DNA of 64,000 bases from Choanephora cucurbitarum (GCA_025331435.1 JAIWNI010000015.1:1-64000); one strand, 5' to 3'. Counted from the first letter of the stretch, positions 35,119-46,994 are shown. Notes: a model not told the origin generated them from the letters alone. A program made the numbers and translations.

Positions 35119-36770
35119 AGTTATCTATCCTTCTATCTTTTGAGATCTAATCCTCTCCTATTGTTGTTCAATTCAACGTACAATTACTCGGTTGGTTACT
35201 GCTGCTACCTGCATTGATATTGCTGTTGCTATTGATGTTCAAAATACCCTTTGGTACTGATCGGTAACCGTGTCAATTCATTTAACTGCTCTAGCTGATT
35301 CGAATTTTGTAGAAGGTCAAGGTATCTAGTCTCGCTGTCAAACCACTCTTCTATTTTATTCTGCTGTACTTGCTTTCATATCGGTTGCTGATTCTGTACT
35401 CAAACATGCAATTCCGCGGATATTGAACAGCTCATTGGTAAAAAGACGCGTCAATGATCAACAGTACTTTTGTATCAAACAAGCTCTAATCTTTATTTTT
35501 TTGTGAATAATCTATCAATCTATTGGTTTTTTTTTTCTAAATCAATTTTCTCGGTTGCTGCTGACTCTTCTGATGACTGAGTCTATTACTGCATACAAGG
35601 TGTTTGTTCGTCATGCTTCAAGATAAAAAAAAGTAAACAAGAGAAAAAGAAATGGAAATTGTGGCAGGTGTCCCACATCATATCATTTCAAGCGCAGCAC
35701 AAACAACTCATTCAAAGATCTAAATCAAGATGAATATGCTATCTCTTTGATGCTCTTAAAGGTCAAGCAATATGTCTATCTGGAAGCTGAGAATACCATT
35801 CAGACCGGAAGAGTTCAAGGCATCTGCCTGAATGGCCAAACAAAGGCTGGGATCCAAATATGGATATAGAAATACCTATATATAGTATAAGAAAGGATCT
35901 ACATTTGTATATAATAAAAGAATCCAATTCAACCCTATTCATTCAACAAGCGTACCTATTATTATAATGACACCATAAGAAAAAATTAAACCACGCCATT
36001 CTTCCAAGAAACACACTCATTTGAAGCTCTTCAATCCTCTCAAAGCCATTTGCTTGTATATAAAAACTGAGCAGAACCTGTAAAAGCAAGATGGTTCATA
36101 TAGAAAAAGTCCTCAACCTTGATTGGGCCGATGTCAGATATTTTGCAATGTATTGCTCTGTATTTCAACATTTTGCAGGTTCACTAAGAAAAAGTTTGAA
36201 AATTTGATCAGAAACCTGCAAAAAATTCTTATCGCTGGTTGCAAAATTTATGCCTGAGATTTTCATCCTGTGAGCCGTAGTGTAAAGAAGTAAAAAGGAC
36301 AAACCCCCCCCCCAAAAAAAACACCTGACAATTAAATGCAATTCTTCGGCTAATTTTAGTTATCAACTTGTGCCAAAAATAATTTAACCTTGTGTTTATT
36401 TTATTTTTTTTTTAGAAAATGCCAATTTCCATAAGCTAGACTGTATAAAGTTCGACATATAATGGCTCTATGGCGCATGGGTATTAGTAGATTTGACGTC
36501 AAACAAAGAATACATCAAACAAACAAATAAACAAAGTAACAAAGCGTGGAAAATTGAAGTTTTATTTTGATTCTTTAATGCGATGAATCATGTTGTTAAA
36601 TACTATATTACAAGTTGTACACTGATGCAACAACCATTTTGCAAGAAAAACTACTTGACATAAAAAGGTATATATATAAATAAATATGAGGCGAGAAAAA
36701 AAAAGTTACACGTATTTTAACTGTAAATTGATCAGCTACAGGTAAGTTTTTTTAGGGTAACATCGATCTT
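35119..36770. other. accessory spacer with coding-like remnants
   Basis: No complete gene. A + strand frame without ATG (35653-35869) reads as protein, including KDLNQDEYAISLMLLKVKQY, and ends at TAG. The motif TCGGTTGCTG recurs (about 35383 and 35551) along with close variants. A pair of nested inverted repeats lies at 36151-36246 and a poly-C run at about 36305. Confidence 0.4.
36151..36246. repeat. nested inverted repeats
   Basis: Inner arms TTTTGCAGGTT (36171-36181) and AACCTGCAAAA (36213-36223) are perfect 11-bp complements with a 31-nt loop. Outer arms TTTTGCAA (36151-36158) and TTGCAAAA (36239-36246) are complementary as well. Could be a small hairpin element or transposon end; no target duplication was found. 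Confidence 0.6.
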
Positions 36771-37622
36771 TTAGATAAAGCTGTGGGATGGTATAGTACT
36801 ACTGGGTTCAGCTTGATTGTACTGAGCTTGTGTTCGAAGAAGAGTTGTCAAGAGAGATTGTCCTTTCAAGAAAGCATTGTTACATGGCGACCGCTTTCTG
36901 AATTCAATCATAAAAGCCGCCTCGTCAACTCTGTTGTCGTCCGAAAACTCAGTAGGCTCATCAAACGTTTCAAAGCTTTCACAATCACTTCCAGTCTCTA
37001 TGTCCTCATATTCATCGTCTGATCCAATATAGAATGGTTTGCTATAGTCGTTTTCGAATTCTTCTTCCTTGTTATCATCATCATCGTCGTCATCAATAAA
37101 GAATTTGCTACTGCGTTTAACCGATTCATTATAGGATATGACGTTAGAGCAGGCACTTTCAACAGCTAGATTGCTTGTGGCAGGATGGTTAGCCAGATTG
37201 TTATCAACAGAAATAGAACAATTGGCATTCATGTCTTTAGAAGATTTTGAAATTTCCTGATCAACGAGAATGCTTTCAACTGGCTCCTTTTCACTTGAGA
37301 TAGACTCCTCATCATTAATGGTAACACAGCTCTGCGAATGGACTTTGCTTGAAATAATTTTGTTGTTTGATTTTAAAGTTGTTTCGCGGTACCAAAGTCT
37401 CCAACTCATGTTCTCCAATCGCCTGCCATTCTCAAGGTTGTTTTTGCATTTTGAAAAAACTAAGAGATGATTAAATCAATGATTTTCTCTTTTTTTTTAA
37501 AAAAAGGTAGCTAAACACTTACTATTCCACATGCAAGACAGACTATATGCATCCATTGAGTCCATATTGTGTGGACTTGGCATAGTTAATGATAGTACAG
37601 GCAATTGAAGTGTCTGAGCCAT
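36771..37622 (-). CDS. GATA_AreA-domain (DUF1752) regulatory protein
   Basis: Two exons (37523-37622, 36771-37459) give 262 residues. The splice restores MWNIFSKCKNNLENGRRLEN followed by MSWRLWYRE, the DUF1752/GATA_AreA domain found at the N-terminus of fungal nitrogen-regulatory GATA factors and in Reg1/Mks1-like signalling proteins. The middle has a KFFID motif followed by a seven-Asp run, and a long acidic stretch; the C-terminus has FLKGQSLLTTLLRTQ. No GATA zinc finger is present, so it is more likely a Reg1/Mks1-type adaptor than a DNA-binding factor. KFFID could serve as a phosphatase docking motif, which is conjecture. Confidence 0.68.
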
Positions 37623-38185
37623 GATACAATAGAAAATTAGAAAGAGAGAAGGAGAGGAAAAAACATGAACGAAGAAAGAAAGAGACTAAGCAATATTTGT
37701 TATCGGAACCGCAGAGGGGAGGAGGGTAAGCCCAGATTCCATTATCAGCCTTTTTGTGTTCCACAACTTCTCATGCTTGTTGTAACCCTTACCCGTTTTT
37801 TTCCTATAAATGTCTATCAGTTGTATAGTTGATTGGCTGTTTTTGTTTACAAGCATTTTCGTGTCGTGTTTTTATATCATGTTTTCTCCTTCTATTAATT
37901 CCAGTCTCGAGTATCTAAACCTATATTGACCGGATTTTTCCTTGAAGCCAACTTGGCTCGGTTACTTTAAAATCGGATTACAAAAAAAAAGAAGCAGAAG
38001 ATAGAGGCTAGATCCACGCTAAGAGTCAACCATATCCTATTCTTTCAAATACCATGACAGCTGAGTGGACGTAGTGTTATCTGTTATTTGCGAGCTTGGT
38101 ACCATTGACTTGAGCATAAAAAGGCCTCAAACTCAAGCTAAGAAGGTGGATGCAGCTTAGGAAAGAAAGTTGAAAGAGGGAGAGA
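37623..38185. other. intergenic spacer
   Basis: Promoter side of the GATA_AreA gene (purine-rich on the + strand near 37640-37690), then AT-rich spacer. No gene seen. Confidence 0.5.
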
Positions 38186-39830
38186 CTAAACACTATATAT
38201 GAAACTCAAAGGTTGAGTAGGAACTCGCAAAGAATAAAAGCTATTTGCTTTTGATTCACTAGAGAATATTCTTTGTAGGAGCATTAAGCTCTTTGTTTTT
38301 AAAATGATGATAAGTATCAAGCCATATGCATATTTTTGAGTTTTGTGGTATATAAAAATAAAAAGGGTCGAGTTATTCAGATAAGAAGGTGGGGGCAAGC
38401 CAAATTTGATGAGTTGTTCTTGGCGAGAGACTAAAATCTGCTTTGAGGCATTAGCAACTACGGATGACGAGACAGAGGGTGTATTTGAAAAGACAAAAGC
38501 CCAGTGTGCATACCAAATACAAACAAATATAGAGCCAAAGATGCTACTGAGATTGGAAATTGGCGATGAAGCGCGTGTCCGGGGGAAAATCCAGGAAGTA
38601 ATGACCTTTGAGAGCGCAACAAAAGAAAACAAATTCCTGAAGAAAAGAGGCCACAAGGTGGACCACACTATGAGCTTAATAGGACAAAGCTAAAGAAACT
38701 GGTCGAGAGTATCATCCTCTATGCCACATTGTAGGCAAAGTGGAGAGGCAAAAAAAAAGGGTGGGATTATTTGGTGCAGAACTGTAAGACATGGGATCTT
38801 ACCCAGAAGGAGGCGATACCAGACATTGCGGCCACTGTGAGAAAGAGAGAGCTTCCAAAGGGATTTCCACATGCCCGTTGGTAAAAGGGAAACCTTTGTG
38901 TGTGAACCAAGAAGTGATCGATAATCCTTAGAGAACAATAAGAAGTCGCGACCGTCTTGAATGACACCCTAAGTTTTGATAAAAGGGTCAGCTTTCACAA
39001 GCAGCGGGAGGGTGGTGAGGGGAACAAAAGGCCTGGATTCGATGGAAGTGTAGGCTAGTGGGACAAATGGCTTCACAAAAAAGGATTGCAATTGGATGAG
39101 ATTCGAGTGAACCTGGCGCAAGAAATGCTTGCAGCGTGTTGGGTGAGTAGTCTATTGTGGGCCTGGCTTCGGCTGTAACCTTTGAGAGGCAGAGTCGAAC
39201 AAGTAGAGCAGAGAAGAAGGCAATCGGAGGAGGGTAGGGAATATAGTCAGATCCTGTGGAGGATGATTACCGCAGAGAGTGGAAGACAAAGCTAGGTGGC
39301 AGAGCTTACTACTATCAACTCACGAGAGCAGGGTAGAGCACCCAAGGCCTTGAAGAGAAGAGAGAAAGCATTGTAAAAGCCAGTCAGGGAAGGATATCGA
39401 AGGGAGGGAAACACAAAAGCCAGACGATAATCCAAATGAGACCAACATGAAGCTGTATCACCAGGAGAGGAAAAGGTGCAATGCGCCAGCCAATCAACCA
39501 GACGAGGAAGAAGGATAGAATCAGTCAAACCTGAGGAGGGCAGCAAAAGAAGCTTTCACCAATGGAGTTGAAGTGTGTGCTGTTGCACCTGTGGATCAAG
39601 TAGACCGAGGCCACCTTGACGATGCGGGCAGCACATAGCGGCAAAACTCAGTTTGGGAAAGACCCAACAATTTAGGAGCTGGGAGATCAAGGATATAATC
39701 TCGGTGAAGGAGACAGCACTAAGGGAGGTCACTCGAAGGATATGCCACAAACGAGAGAAGATCAGAGAGTTGGCGTTGAGAACTCTACCACCAAATAAGA
39801 GAGAGAGAGTGGTGTGATGTTTTATGATTT
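38186..39830 (-). mobile_element. 5'-truncated, decayed LINE-type retrotransposon (RT C-terminal region)
   Basis: On the minus strand, three broken frames in order resemble the C-terminal third of a LINE reverse-transcriptase polyprotein. First AAMCCPHRQGGLGLLDPQVQ, typical of the region after the RT domain; then LVDWLAHCTFSSPGDTASCW; then MWKSLWKLSLSHSGRNVWYR with LCLQCGIEDDTLDQFL, a zf-RVT-like CxxC knuckle. A last frame to 38186 continues the C-terminus. Frames are interrupted by stops and shifts, and the RT catalytic core and endonuclease are absent, consistent with 5' truncation. GC content is higher than in the flanking spacer. The 5' end nearly abuts the pogo-like element. Confidence 0.72.
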
Positions 39831-39839
39831 ATGATAATA

Positions 39840-40546
39840 CAGTAGGCCCTCAATTTAAGGATAGGAAAAAGCAAGCTCTTTTGACAACTTTTACATACAT
39901 GAAGAGTGGTGTATCTGACGATATTTACAAAATCAACCAGCTAGATGGTGTGAGGTTCTCGGTCGCTGCTTGAAGCCTCGTCAAGCAGTTGACCGTTATC
40001 AACTGTTTTCATCACACAACTTTGATGAAGTAGAAAGGCAAAAGGCGTAGTCATAGAAATTGAAAATAAAGGTGAAGCTGGATTGGCGGATATCAGCGAG
40101 TCTGTCAATTTAGCTTATGATGAGGGGGATAACTCATACTTATGATGAAAAGAGAGAAAGGGAGGACTCAAGCCTGTTGTTAGAAGAAGAAGCAAGCTTG
40201 TCGCAAGAAGGCTTGGATGACGATATTATCCTTAAAAGTAATCAATCATCAACAAGCAGTAATGAGGTGATTGGCACTGTCAAGACAATCCTTGCAGGTC
40301 TTGTTCCTCAAAACAAAAAGCAAGGAGATTACTTGATGAGCAGCATACTAAAAGAACTAGAGGCATCAGACAACAATGGATGATTAGTTTTCTGTTGTAT
40401 CTTCATCCAGTTTCATAGAATATTTAAATAAATGTTATTGGTTCTAAGTTCTAAGTAAATTAGGGATTCAATGCAATAAGAAACCTTTGGATATAAGGAT
40501 TGATGACCTGATGACCAAAAGCAATCCTTAAATTGAGGGCTTACTG
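39840..40546 (+). mobile_element. 707-bp pogo/Fot-like DNA transposon, internally deleted
   Basis: Terminal inverted repeats of about 23 bp begin CAGTARGCCCTCAATTTAAG at both ends (one mismatch), each flanked by TA, the target duplication of Tc1/mariner/pogo elements (39838-39839 and 40547-40548). Inside, directly after the left repeat, a + strand frame reads DDIYKINQLDGVRF and NCFHHTTLM, the C-terminal part of a pogo-type DDE transposase; it is broken by a TGA where Trp is expected and by a TAG. A later frame (40117-40383) is Ser/Glu-rich like transposase tails. The catalytic core is missing, so the copy is non-autonomous. The left boundary is exact to the base. Confidence 0.85.
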
Positions 40547-40548
40547 TA

Positions 40549-40918
40549 GAAAAGTGGATGTAACAACATATGTGATAGTTTACAACAATATATTCTTTAG
40601 GCAACAAGATGCCGTAACCAGCACCTTTTTGTGGGGTTTGGATATCAATATTCACATAGTCAAGCAAATTCGAAGAGCTTTTTGCACCCATCATCATCTT
40701 CATTGCGTTCTCTTCGTGGCTTATTTGCATCTCCTCCAGGACACGAGCAGTATTCTCCAGCAATCGTCTACACAAGTTTTAGTAGTGGTTACATTGCTTA
40801 TCATCTTATTTTTCGAGACCACAATTGGTATATTGTTACTGCAGTCATTGTCAATGGTATAAATGCTATATTTGTAGCTGTTTATAGTTATATGCTATTG
40901 CTTATGGCGAGATAGTTA
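40549..40918 (+). pseudogene. fragment encoding two TM helices, unknown family
   Basis: A frame starting near 40586 (no good ATG upstream; internal ATG at 40631) ends with two hydrophobic segments, the second being VTAVIVNGINAIFVAVYSYM, and stops at 40915. A neighbouring frame is open over the same bases, so the true frame is uncertain. No family recognised. It directly follows the pogo-like element, which may have inserted into it. Confidence 0.3.
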
Positions 40919-41492
40919 TAGTCGATGCATCTGTATTATCACAATTGATTGTTGTGCTGGATTGAATAGTTTATGCGAAAATAGAACTTTATTAAGATCA
41001 GATTATCACATTTTTTACTCAGAATCATGAATGCCTGCTCCAAGGTAACCAGAGAATATTCTCAGGGCTGGATTTATCATTCCCTTAGATTTTTTTTTGA
41101 AAGTTGATTAGCTTTGGAGAAGAATCCGCAAGAAGATTGCCTCTTGTTTTTCTCTCTTTCATTCTCTTTTATCTTGTCTAATAGTTCAATTGCTGAAAAT
41201 GTTTTGGCTGAAAGTAGCCAAAATGATTCCCTCTAACAAAAAAAAAATGGTGAAAATTGATTATATAATACTCGTCTATTTGAGGGTATAATAGAAAAAG
41301 AGATCAATGGTATTTTTTTTATAAAGCGCGGCTCTTGGAGTCTGTATCACGTTAACTGATGGAGCGGAGTCGAAGGGAAATTGTTGTAAGAACGACTAAC
41401 AATAAAAGACGCTTCATTTGTGCTTCTTGTCGGAAGCTTTTTTCTTTCTTCTACTTCATTTTTTCTTTCTTTACCATCAACGTTTCTATTTT
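40919..41492. other. intergenic spacer
   Basis: AT-rich; promoter of allantoicase at the right end with a T/C-rich leader. No gene seen. Confidence 0.5.
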
Positions 41493-42818
41493 ATGCTCAT
41501 GGCTTCTTATGAACGTATTGAACATAACCAACTAAAATCCTCTAAGCTTGGTCAATGTATAGGTAAGCAGGTGACAAGGTGGCATCCAAGCACATAATTA
41601 ATCATCTTCCTCTTTTTTTTTCGGGGACAAAACGCATACAAAGATCTCGCTTCTTCTGCTTTAGGATCTACTATTGTTGCTGTTACAGATGAGTTTTTTG
41701 CTCCTGCAACTAATATGATAAATCCCGCTCCTCCAATTCATGCGCCTGGGCGCTTTGTTGGTAAGTTTATGCAAAGAAAAAAAAAGGAACAAAAAATTCT
41801 TAATCACAAATTCAGAAACTGGTGCCTGGATGGACGGTTGGGAGTCCAAGAGACATAACCCAAATTATGACTGGTAATAGAGATAGCGGAAAAAAAATGA
41901 AACAGCAATCATCTTTATCTTATCTATATTACACGAAACAGGGCCATTATCAAACTTGGATTTCCCGGTTCATTTCTAGGTTTCGATATCGATACTCATT
42001 ATTTTACAGGCAATCAAGCTCCCTTTGCCTCAGTGGATGCTGCTGTAGTGCCTGTGGGTGCTGATGCTGAATCCGCTGAGATCGAATGGACTCAGATTTT
42101 ACCCAAAGTAGCATTACCTCCTACACAACACAATGTATTTGTATTGGAAAAGGAAACTAGTGTCTATACTCATCTTCGTCTCAACAATATACCTGATGGT
42201 GGCATTGCTCGTTTCCGTGCTTATGGTAATGTATCACCTGTTTGGCCGCAAGACAAGTCGTAAGTATATATCTCCTTGCAGAAAAAAAAACTTTCTTAAA
42301 AAAAGATGATCAGTGCTATTTTAGATCTCGCTTTTTGTGGTAATGGTGGTCGAGCAGTTCAAGTATCAGATCAACATTATACGCCTGGATCAAATATTCT
42401 TTTACCCGGTCGTGGCCAGAACATGGGAGACGGTTGGGAAACCAAGCGTTCGCGTACACCTGGACATGTTGATTTTGTCACTGTGCGTCTTGGCGCACCT
42501 GGCCATCTCTTGAAGGCTGTTGTAGATACTTCTCATTACCGAGGCAATTATCCTAACAAGATTCAATTGCAAGCTACTCAGTCTAGTCAAGAGGTGCCCG
42601 AAAAGGATGCTGAATGGACAACCTTGATTGAGCCTTCTTCTGTAGGCCCTCACAATCTGTTTTACTTTGATCTTCCTCACACAGATAAAGTCTTTAGTCA
42701 TGCTAAGATTGTGATCATCCCTGATGGTGGTATCAAGCGCCTTCGTCTTTATGGTGTCCTTGAAGGAACACCTTTACCTGAACTTCCAATTGATTTAGGA
42801 GATGCAGCTACTCAATAA
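41493..42818 (+). CDS. DAL2: allantoicase
   Basis: Five exons (41493-41562, 41644-41760, 41816-41873, 41942-42259, 42314-42818) give 355 residues, the usual size for allantoicase. The two tandem halves characteristic of the family are both visible. Half one: ETGAWMDGWESKRHNPNYDW, GFPGSFLGFDIDTHYFTGNQ, IPDGGIARFRAYG. Half two: MGDGWETKRSRTPGHVDFV, LGAPGHLLKAVVDTSHYRGN, IPDGGIKRLRLYG. It hydrolyses allantoate to ureidoglycolate and urea in purine degradation. A second in-frame ATG at 41499 could also serve as start. It is convergent with the Mg transporter gene (27 bp between stops). Confidence 0.96.
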
Positions 42819-42845
42819 ATAAACTATCTTCTCTCTTTATTACTA

Positions 42846-44757
42846 TTATACAATATTATAATAGCGCATCAATATAGTTGAAATAATACAGAAGACAAGG
42901 ATAGACATCATAATGCCTACAAACCAAGTCAAATCCTCCTAAAAAAAAAAGAGAGCAAATCAGCAGAGTGTCATAGAAAGTCCATTGTTATTTGATCTTA
43001 CTTGGAATTGTCCAGGTACTTGAACGTTCATACCAAACAAACCTGTAACTAAATTCATAGGTACAAGTACACTACCTAAAGCTGTCAATTTTGACAACAC
43101 ATCGTTGATTTCATTATTTGTTTGAGTCATTTCAATAGAAATTTGAGCCAGATAGTTAGAATGAGATCTAGAAGAGATTTTCTCGTAATGGTTTAAAGAT
43201 AATAGCATAGAGATAATATGATCTGAACAGAATGTAAGTTAAATATGTATACAGACAAAAGAAATCTCACCTTGAACATCACCCAAATAAAGGGCTACTT
43301 CTTTACTTAAAGCAGGACGCGTACCACCATCTGGAGATACCTCTCCTCTTTTAACCAATGTCTTGACAACATCCGTCTTGGAAGACAATAGACGCAATAA
43401 ACCCATCATTCGTTTTCTGCAATAACCAATACGCCGCAGCATATCAGATTGTTCTGATTCTTTCAAGATTAACACAAGTTCGTCAATTGAGTCTACTTCG
43501 AATTCAATAGCCCGAATCAAAGGTGCAAATGAATCTGTAATATCATCCAATATACCATAACAGATCCAATCTAAAAGAAGAAGTTAGAATCAGAAAAAGA
43601 GAAGTTGCTTAGTTACTTCTGACCTGGTGTCACATTGATGTAGTCCTTTAATTGCTTAATTCGTTTTCTAACATTGTGTGGATGAGGCATGGATTTGAAA
43701 TGAAACTAATGATAAGTTAATACTGTCATTATTACATTTGCACAATGCTTTTGTTTTCTTACTGTAATCACGCCTTCTTTTAGAATGATGATATAAATAG
43801 CAATAGGCTGCATGTAAGTAAGCGAAAATTCATCTTGATCAAAGCTTCTGAAACAAATGAAGTAATAGTTCATAAACACTTCGCACTTCTCTCGTTGTTC
43901 TTCCATACTGATATCTTCTACTGTGAGTGGATGGATATGAAACACCTTACAAAGTGCCTTCATTTCGTTGTCTGTAGGATTCAGAATATCGATCCAGAAG
44001 CAGCCTTTCTTTAACATGTCTGTCAATGTCTCGTTTTCATTACCATCTGGGATTTCACAGATAGATCGAGCATGAATAGTGGAAGCTTCATGGGCTGAAT
44101 AATAGGTAACACGATAATCTGTCTCGCTCTTGCTTTCATCTCTACCCTTTAATATGGCTTCAGCAAAAAAGAAAAAAACATATCCTTATCATTCAACTTA
44201 CCAACATACGGTCACCATACATACTGTATCTCCTGCCATCTGAGGCACCCAAAGTGGATAGTCTACGTCGACGAGGTGTTCTTTCATACTTTTGTTCAAA
44301 GGTCTCTTGTTTCTCTTGCTGAACATATTCCTCTAAGGCTTCATAGTCAATTCCCTCTTCATCTTTCTTATTTGGTGTTGGAAAGCAAACGTCAACTTCA
44401 ACTGAACTGGTAGGTGAATTACTTGAGGTTTCGATATCTGAGTGGTATTGTTCAGGTGCGTTGTTGTTCATGTTGATGGCGACATCATCTTGTATGGGCG
44501 ATCGAGAAAGGTATGGTCTGTCTTCCTAAAGTGTAATTGTGTTAGGCTCAATGGTTATCGTTATGATTATGCATTACGTCAGAAGCAATAGCTTGATATC
44601 CTGAAGAACGAGAGCCTCCAAAGAACATGTTTAAAGGCTGAAAAGAAGAGCTAGTGATATGACTACTGTTGTTACCAAGAGCATTTTCTGATTGCGATGA
44701 TTCTCGTTGCCTTTGTGGCTTGGATTGGGTATGTTGGCGCTTCTTTGGCTTGGGCAT
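42846..44757 (-). CDS. CorA-family magnesium transporter (Alr/Mnr2 type)
   Basis: Several exons encode a long cytosolic N-terminus beginning with a basic KPKKRQHTQSKPQRQ stretch, then acidic segments, then the CorA domain: WIDILNPTDNEMKALCKVFH, HPLTVEDI, a long helical stalk, and the pore motif GMN in NLVTGLFGMNVQVP, followed by the second TM segment WFVGIMMSILVFCIISTILM. The long N-terminus and GMN context match fungal Alr1/Mnr2 transporters, which act at the plasma membrane or vacuole. Removing the intron at 44526-44577 joins the first exon (44578-44757) to the second. The start at 44757 is the first ATG after a CT-rich leader. Confidence 0.92.
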
Positions 44758-45108
44758 TTTATTGACAGAAAGAGAGAAAGAGAGAGAAAAAAAGAAAATA
44801 AATTTCAATTTGCTTTAAATGTAAAAATTGCATCAGCATTGAGTAGTAAGATATTGATATATATGAAAGAGTGTAAAAATACAGGTATATTTATAGCCCG
44901 GACTTGCATAATCTTTAACCTTGAAGTCCCGATTGTGTGCTCCCGGAGCTTTTTTGATCTAAAACACCCCTTCCAAAGAACAAGATCGATAGAGCCACGC
45001 ATATTCAATGTGTTGCTTATACATCTTCGTTCATTTCAAGGCTCTTTAGGTTGTCTATAGAAATAATAACACTTATTTGTATGCTTTTCTCCTTTCTTTT
45101 TTGGCAGT
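44758..45108. other. intergenic spacer
   Basis: 5' flank of the Mg transporter. No gene seen. Confidence 0.5.
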
Positions 45109-45110
45109 TA

Positions 45111-46070
45111 CAGTCAAACCTATTGAAATAGGCGTTTTCGAAAAAATAAATGGCAGAAACTCAAAAATGAATGACCAAAGTTGAAAAACGATTGGCCCAA
45201 GTGGAAGCATTGCCCAATTGGGTTCGATTCAGGTGAATAAGGTGGCAAGTACATAACCCTATAGCCTCTGCTTTCGATTTTGCGAACCATGGGCTCAAAC
45301 TTATGAATTGATGCATTGTCAAGGATTAAGTAATGTTTTTTCATGCTCTCATCCATATCCATTATATCAAGAAGATCATTGATAAACCTTACAAAATGAG
45401 CAGTTGTAGTGCCTTTGGTTATAGGTTTGTTGCTCATGTCATCTTCCTCTGTTGAAGGGTCAGATCTGTCGACTTCAGATGCAGTTCTTTTCTTTCCAGT
45501 GTTGGATTTTCTTTTTTTCTTAGCAGCCTCTGTCTCTTTTCTTGGTGTAGGCTTTTTCATAACCACATGCATAACAGCGGATGAATGTATGGCACCAATA
45601 ACAGTGTGAGAGAGCGATCTAGTTTTTGGCTGCTTTACTACAGCAATACTTCCCGACTTTGACCTAGCCCGGTTGTTTCTCATGTTAATATGGAAACCGA
45701 CTTCATCAATAAAAACACAGTTTTCTGTATGATCTAGATCAGAGTCTCTCCATTTCATGAACCATTCATATCTTGTTTGCAAATTTTCTGCTAAATTTCT
45801 CACTTCAGCCTCAAAAATGGACTTCTTGATTGTTATTAACATTGTGTTCCTCAAGTGGTTGTTGAGTTGAGATTTTGATATCTCGAAATCTTCAAAGTTC
45901 TTGGTTAAGCTATCAATGATGTCATCTGATACCAACTGTGGATCGTTGTCGATAAGCTCATAAATGTGCCTATTATGTGCAGCCGTAAAGGAGCTTTTTT
46001 TCTTTCCAGCGTTCTGTTCTGACTTCTTATAAGCAACTTCCTCAAGTCTTTTGCAGGTAGGCTACTGCTG
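45111..46070 (-). mobile_element. broken mariner/IS630-like element with degenerate transposase
   Basis: The left end (CAGTCAAACCTATTGAAATA after a TA at 45109-45110) looks like a Tc1/mariner-superfamily terminus and contains a small palindrome (CCTATT..AATAGG). The minus-strand transposase frame runs from about 46063 to 45123: HTH-like N-terminus, CVFIDEVGFHINM with the first Asp, an insertion rich in Lys/Arg and acidic residues, HYLILDNASIHKFEP with the second Asp, and YLPPYSPESNPI. The last motif normally continues with the third acidic residue (NPIE); here it reads NPIG and runs straight into the terminal sequence, which suggests a deletion. No matching right end was found near 46070, so the element is truncated there. 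Confidence 0.78.
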
Positions 46071-46994
46071 AGGTTACACCATTATGTCAATGTATCAAAT
46101 CAACGGCATTAACAATATCAGATTATGGTCATTAGTTGTAAAAATCAGTTATATTTGATATGTCATATTTGGCTATGTTTGCTACAAGCTTCAGTTGTCA
46201 ACTTATTTATATCGGCTAAAGAACCTCCTTTCTGTTATATATTAAAGCTTTATATCATAAATAAAAGCTAAATTAGGCTATTTTTCTTTAAACGAAGCTT
46301 AACGAAAATACATACAATGACTAACGAGTCGATTCACATTCTTTTCTTTACATTTCTATCCACTAGCAATCAATTCATAAATAGAAAGCAAAAATTCCAT
46401 CTTTTTTAAAGTGCTTTAAAATACAGATTAAAATGAAAGGAAGATACCAGTAAGCTGTTTACAACATCTAACTTATACCAGAGCCCTATTTTTGCACAAA
46501 AGAAATAATGCAAAGTAGACTAAAAAGTAAAGAATTGATACTGATGTTGTAAAGTACAGTCTTTTTTTGTAAAGTACCGATTGGGCTTATTTTGTTTGTA
46601 AATCTGATTTAAGAGCCAGTAAATTCCTTCCTCAGAATAATCTAAATAACCAACAAATTGAGGCTGCCACAGGATTTAATGGGAGGGGGGGGGGAATCAA
46701 AGAAAATCTATGCAAAAAGGAATTTGCAGATCGTCTCCTCTTGTTTCAACAAAAATACAAGTTTTCAAAAGATAAAAGGAATACTTGTTATTGTCTTTGA
46801 CGAAGAGTTGTCATCCATATTATTAGTTGTCTTAATGTATCTTCCATTGTGTATAAATTATGCAAATACAGATTAAAGCTGATTTAGTTCGGCTTCTGCA
46901 GACAAATACTTTCGAATAAGCTACGATAGTGAAAAATCTCAAGAGCCTTGGCGCGCTAGATACTTTGAAAGCATTCAGAATATCATAGCTTGTT
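46071..46994. other. spacer with poly-G tract
   Basis: AT-rich, includes a G-rich run at about 46682-46694. No gene seen. Confidence 0.45.

Noticed and set aside
45220..45240. GGTTCGATTC resembling a tRNA B box
   Set aside because: No acceptor stem or A box around it; it lies in the transposase coding region.
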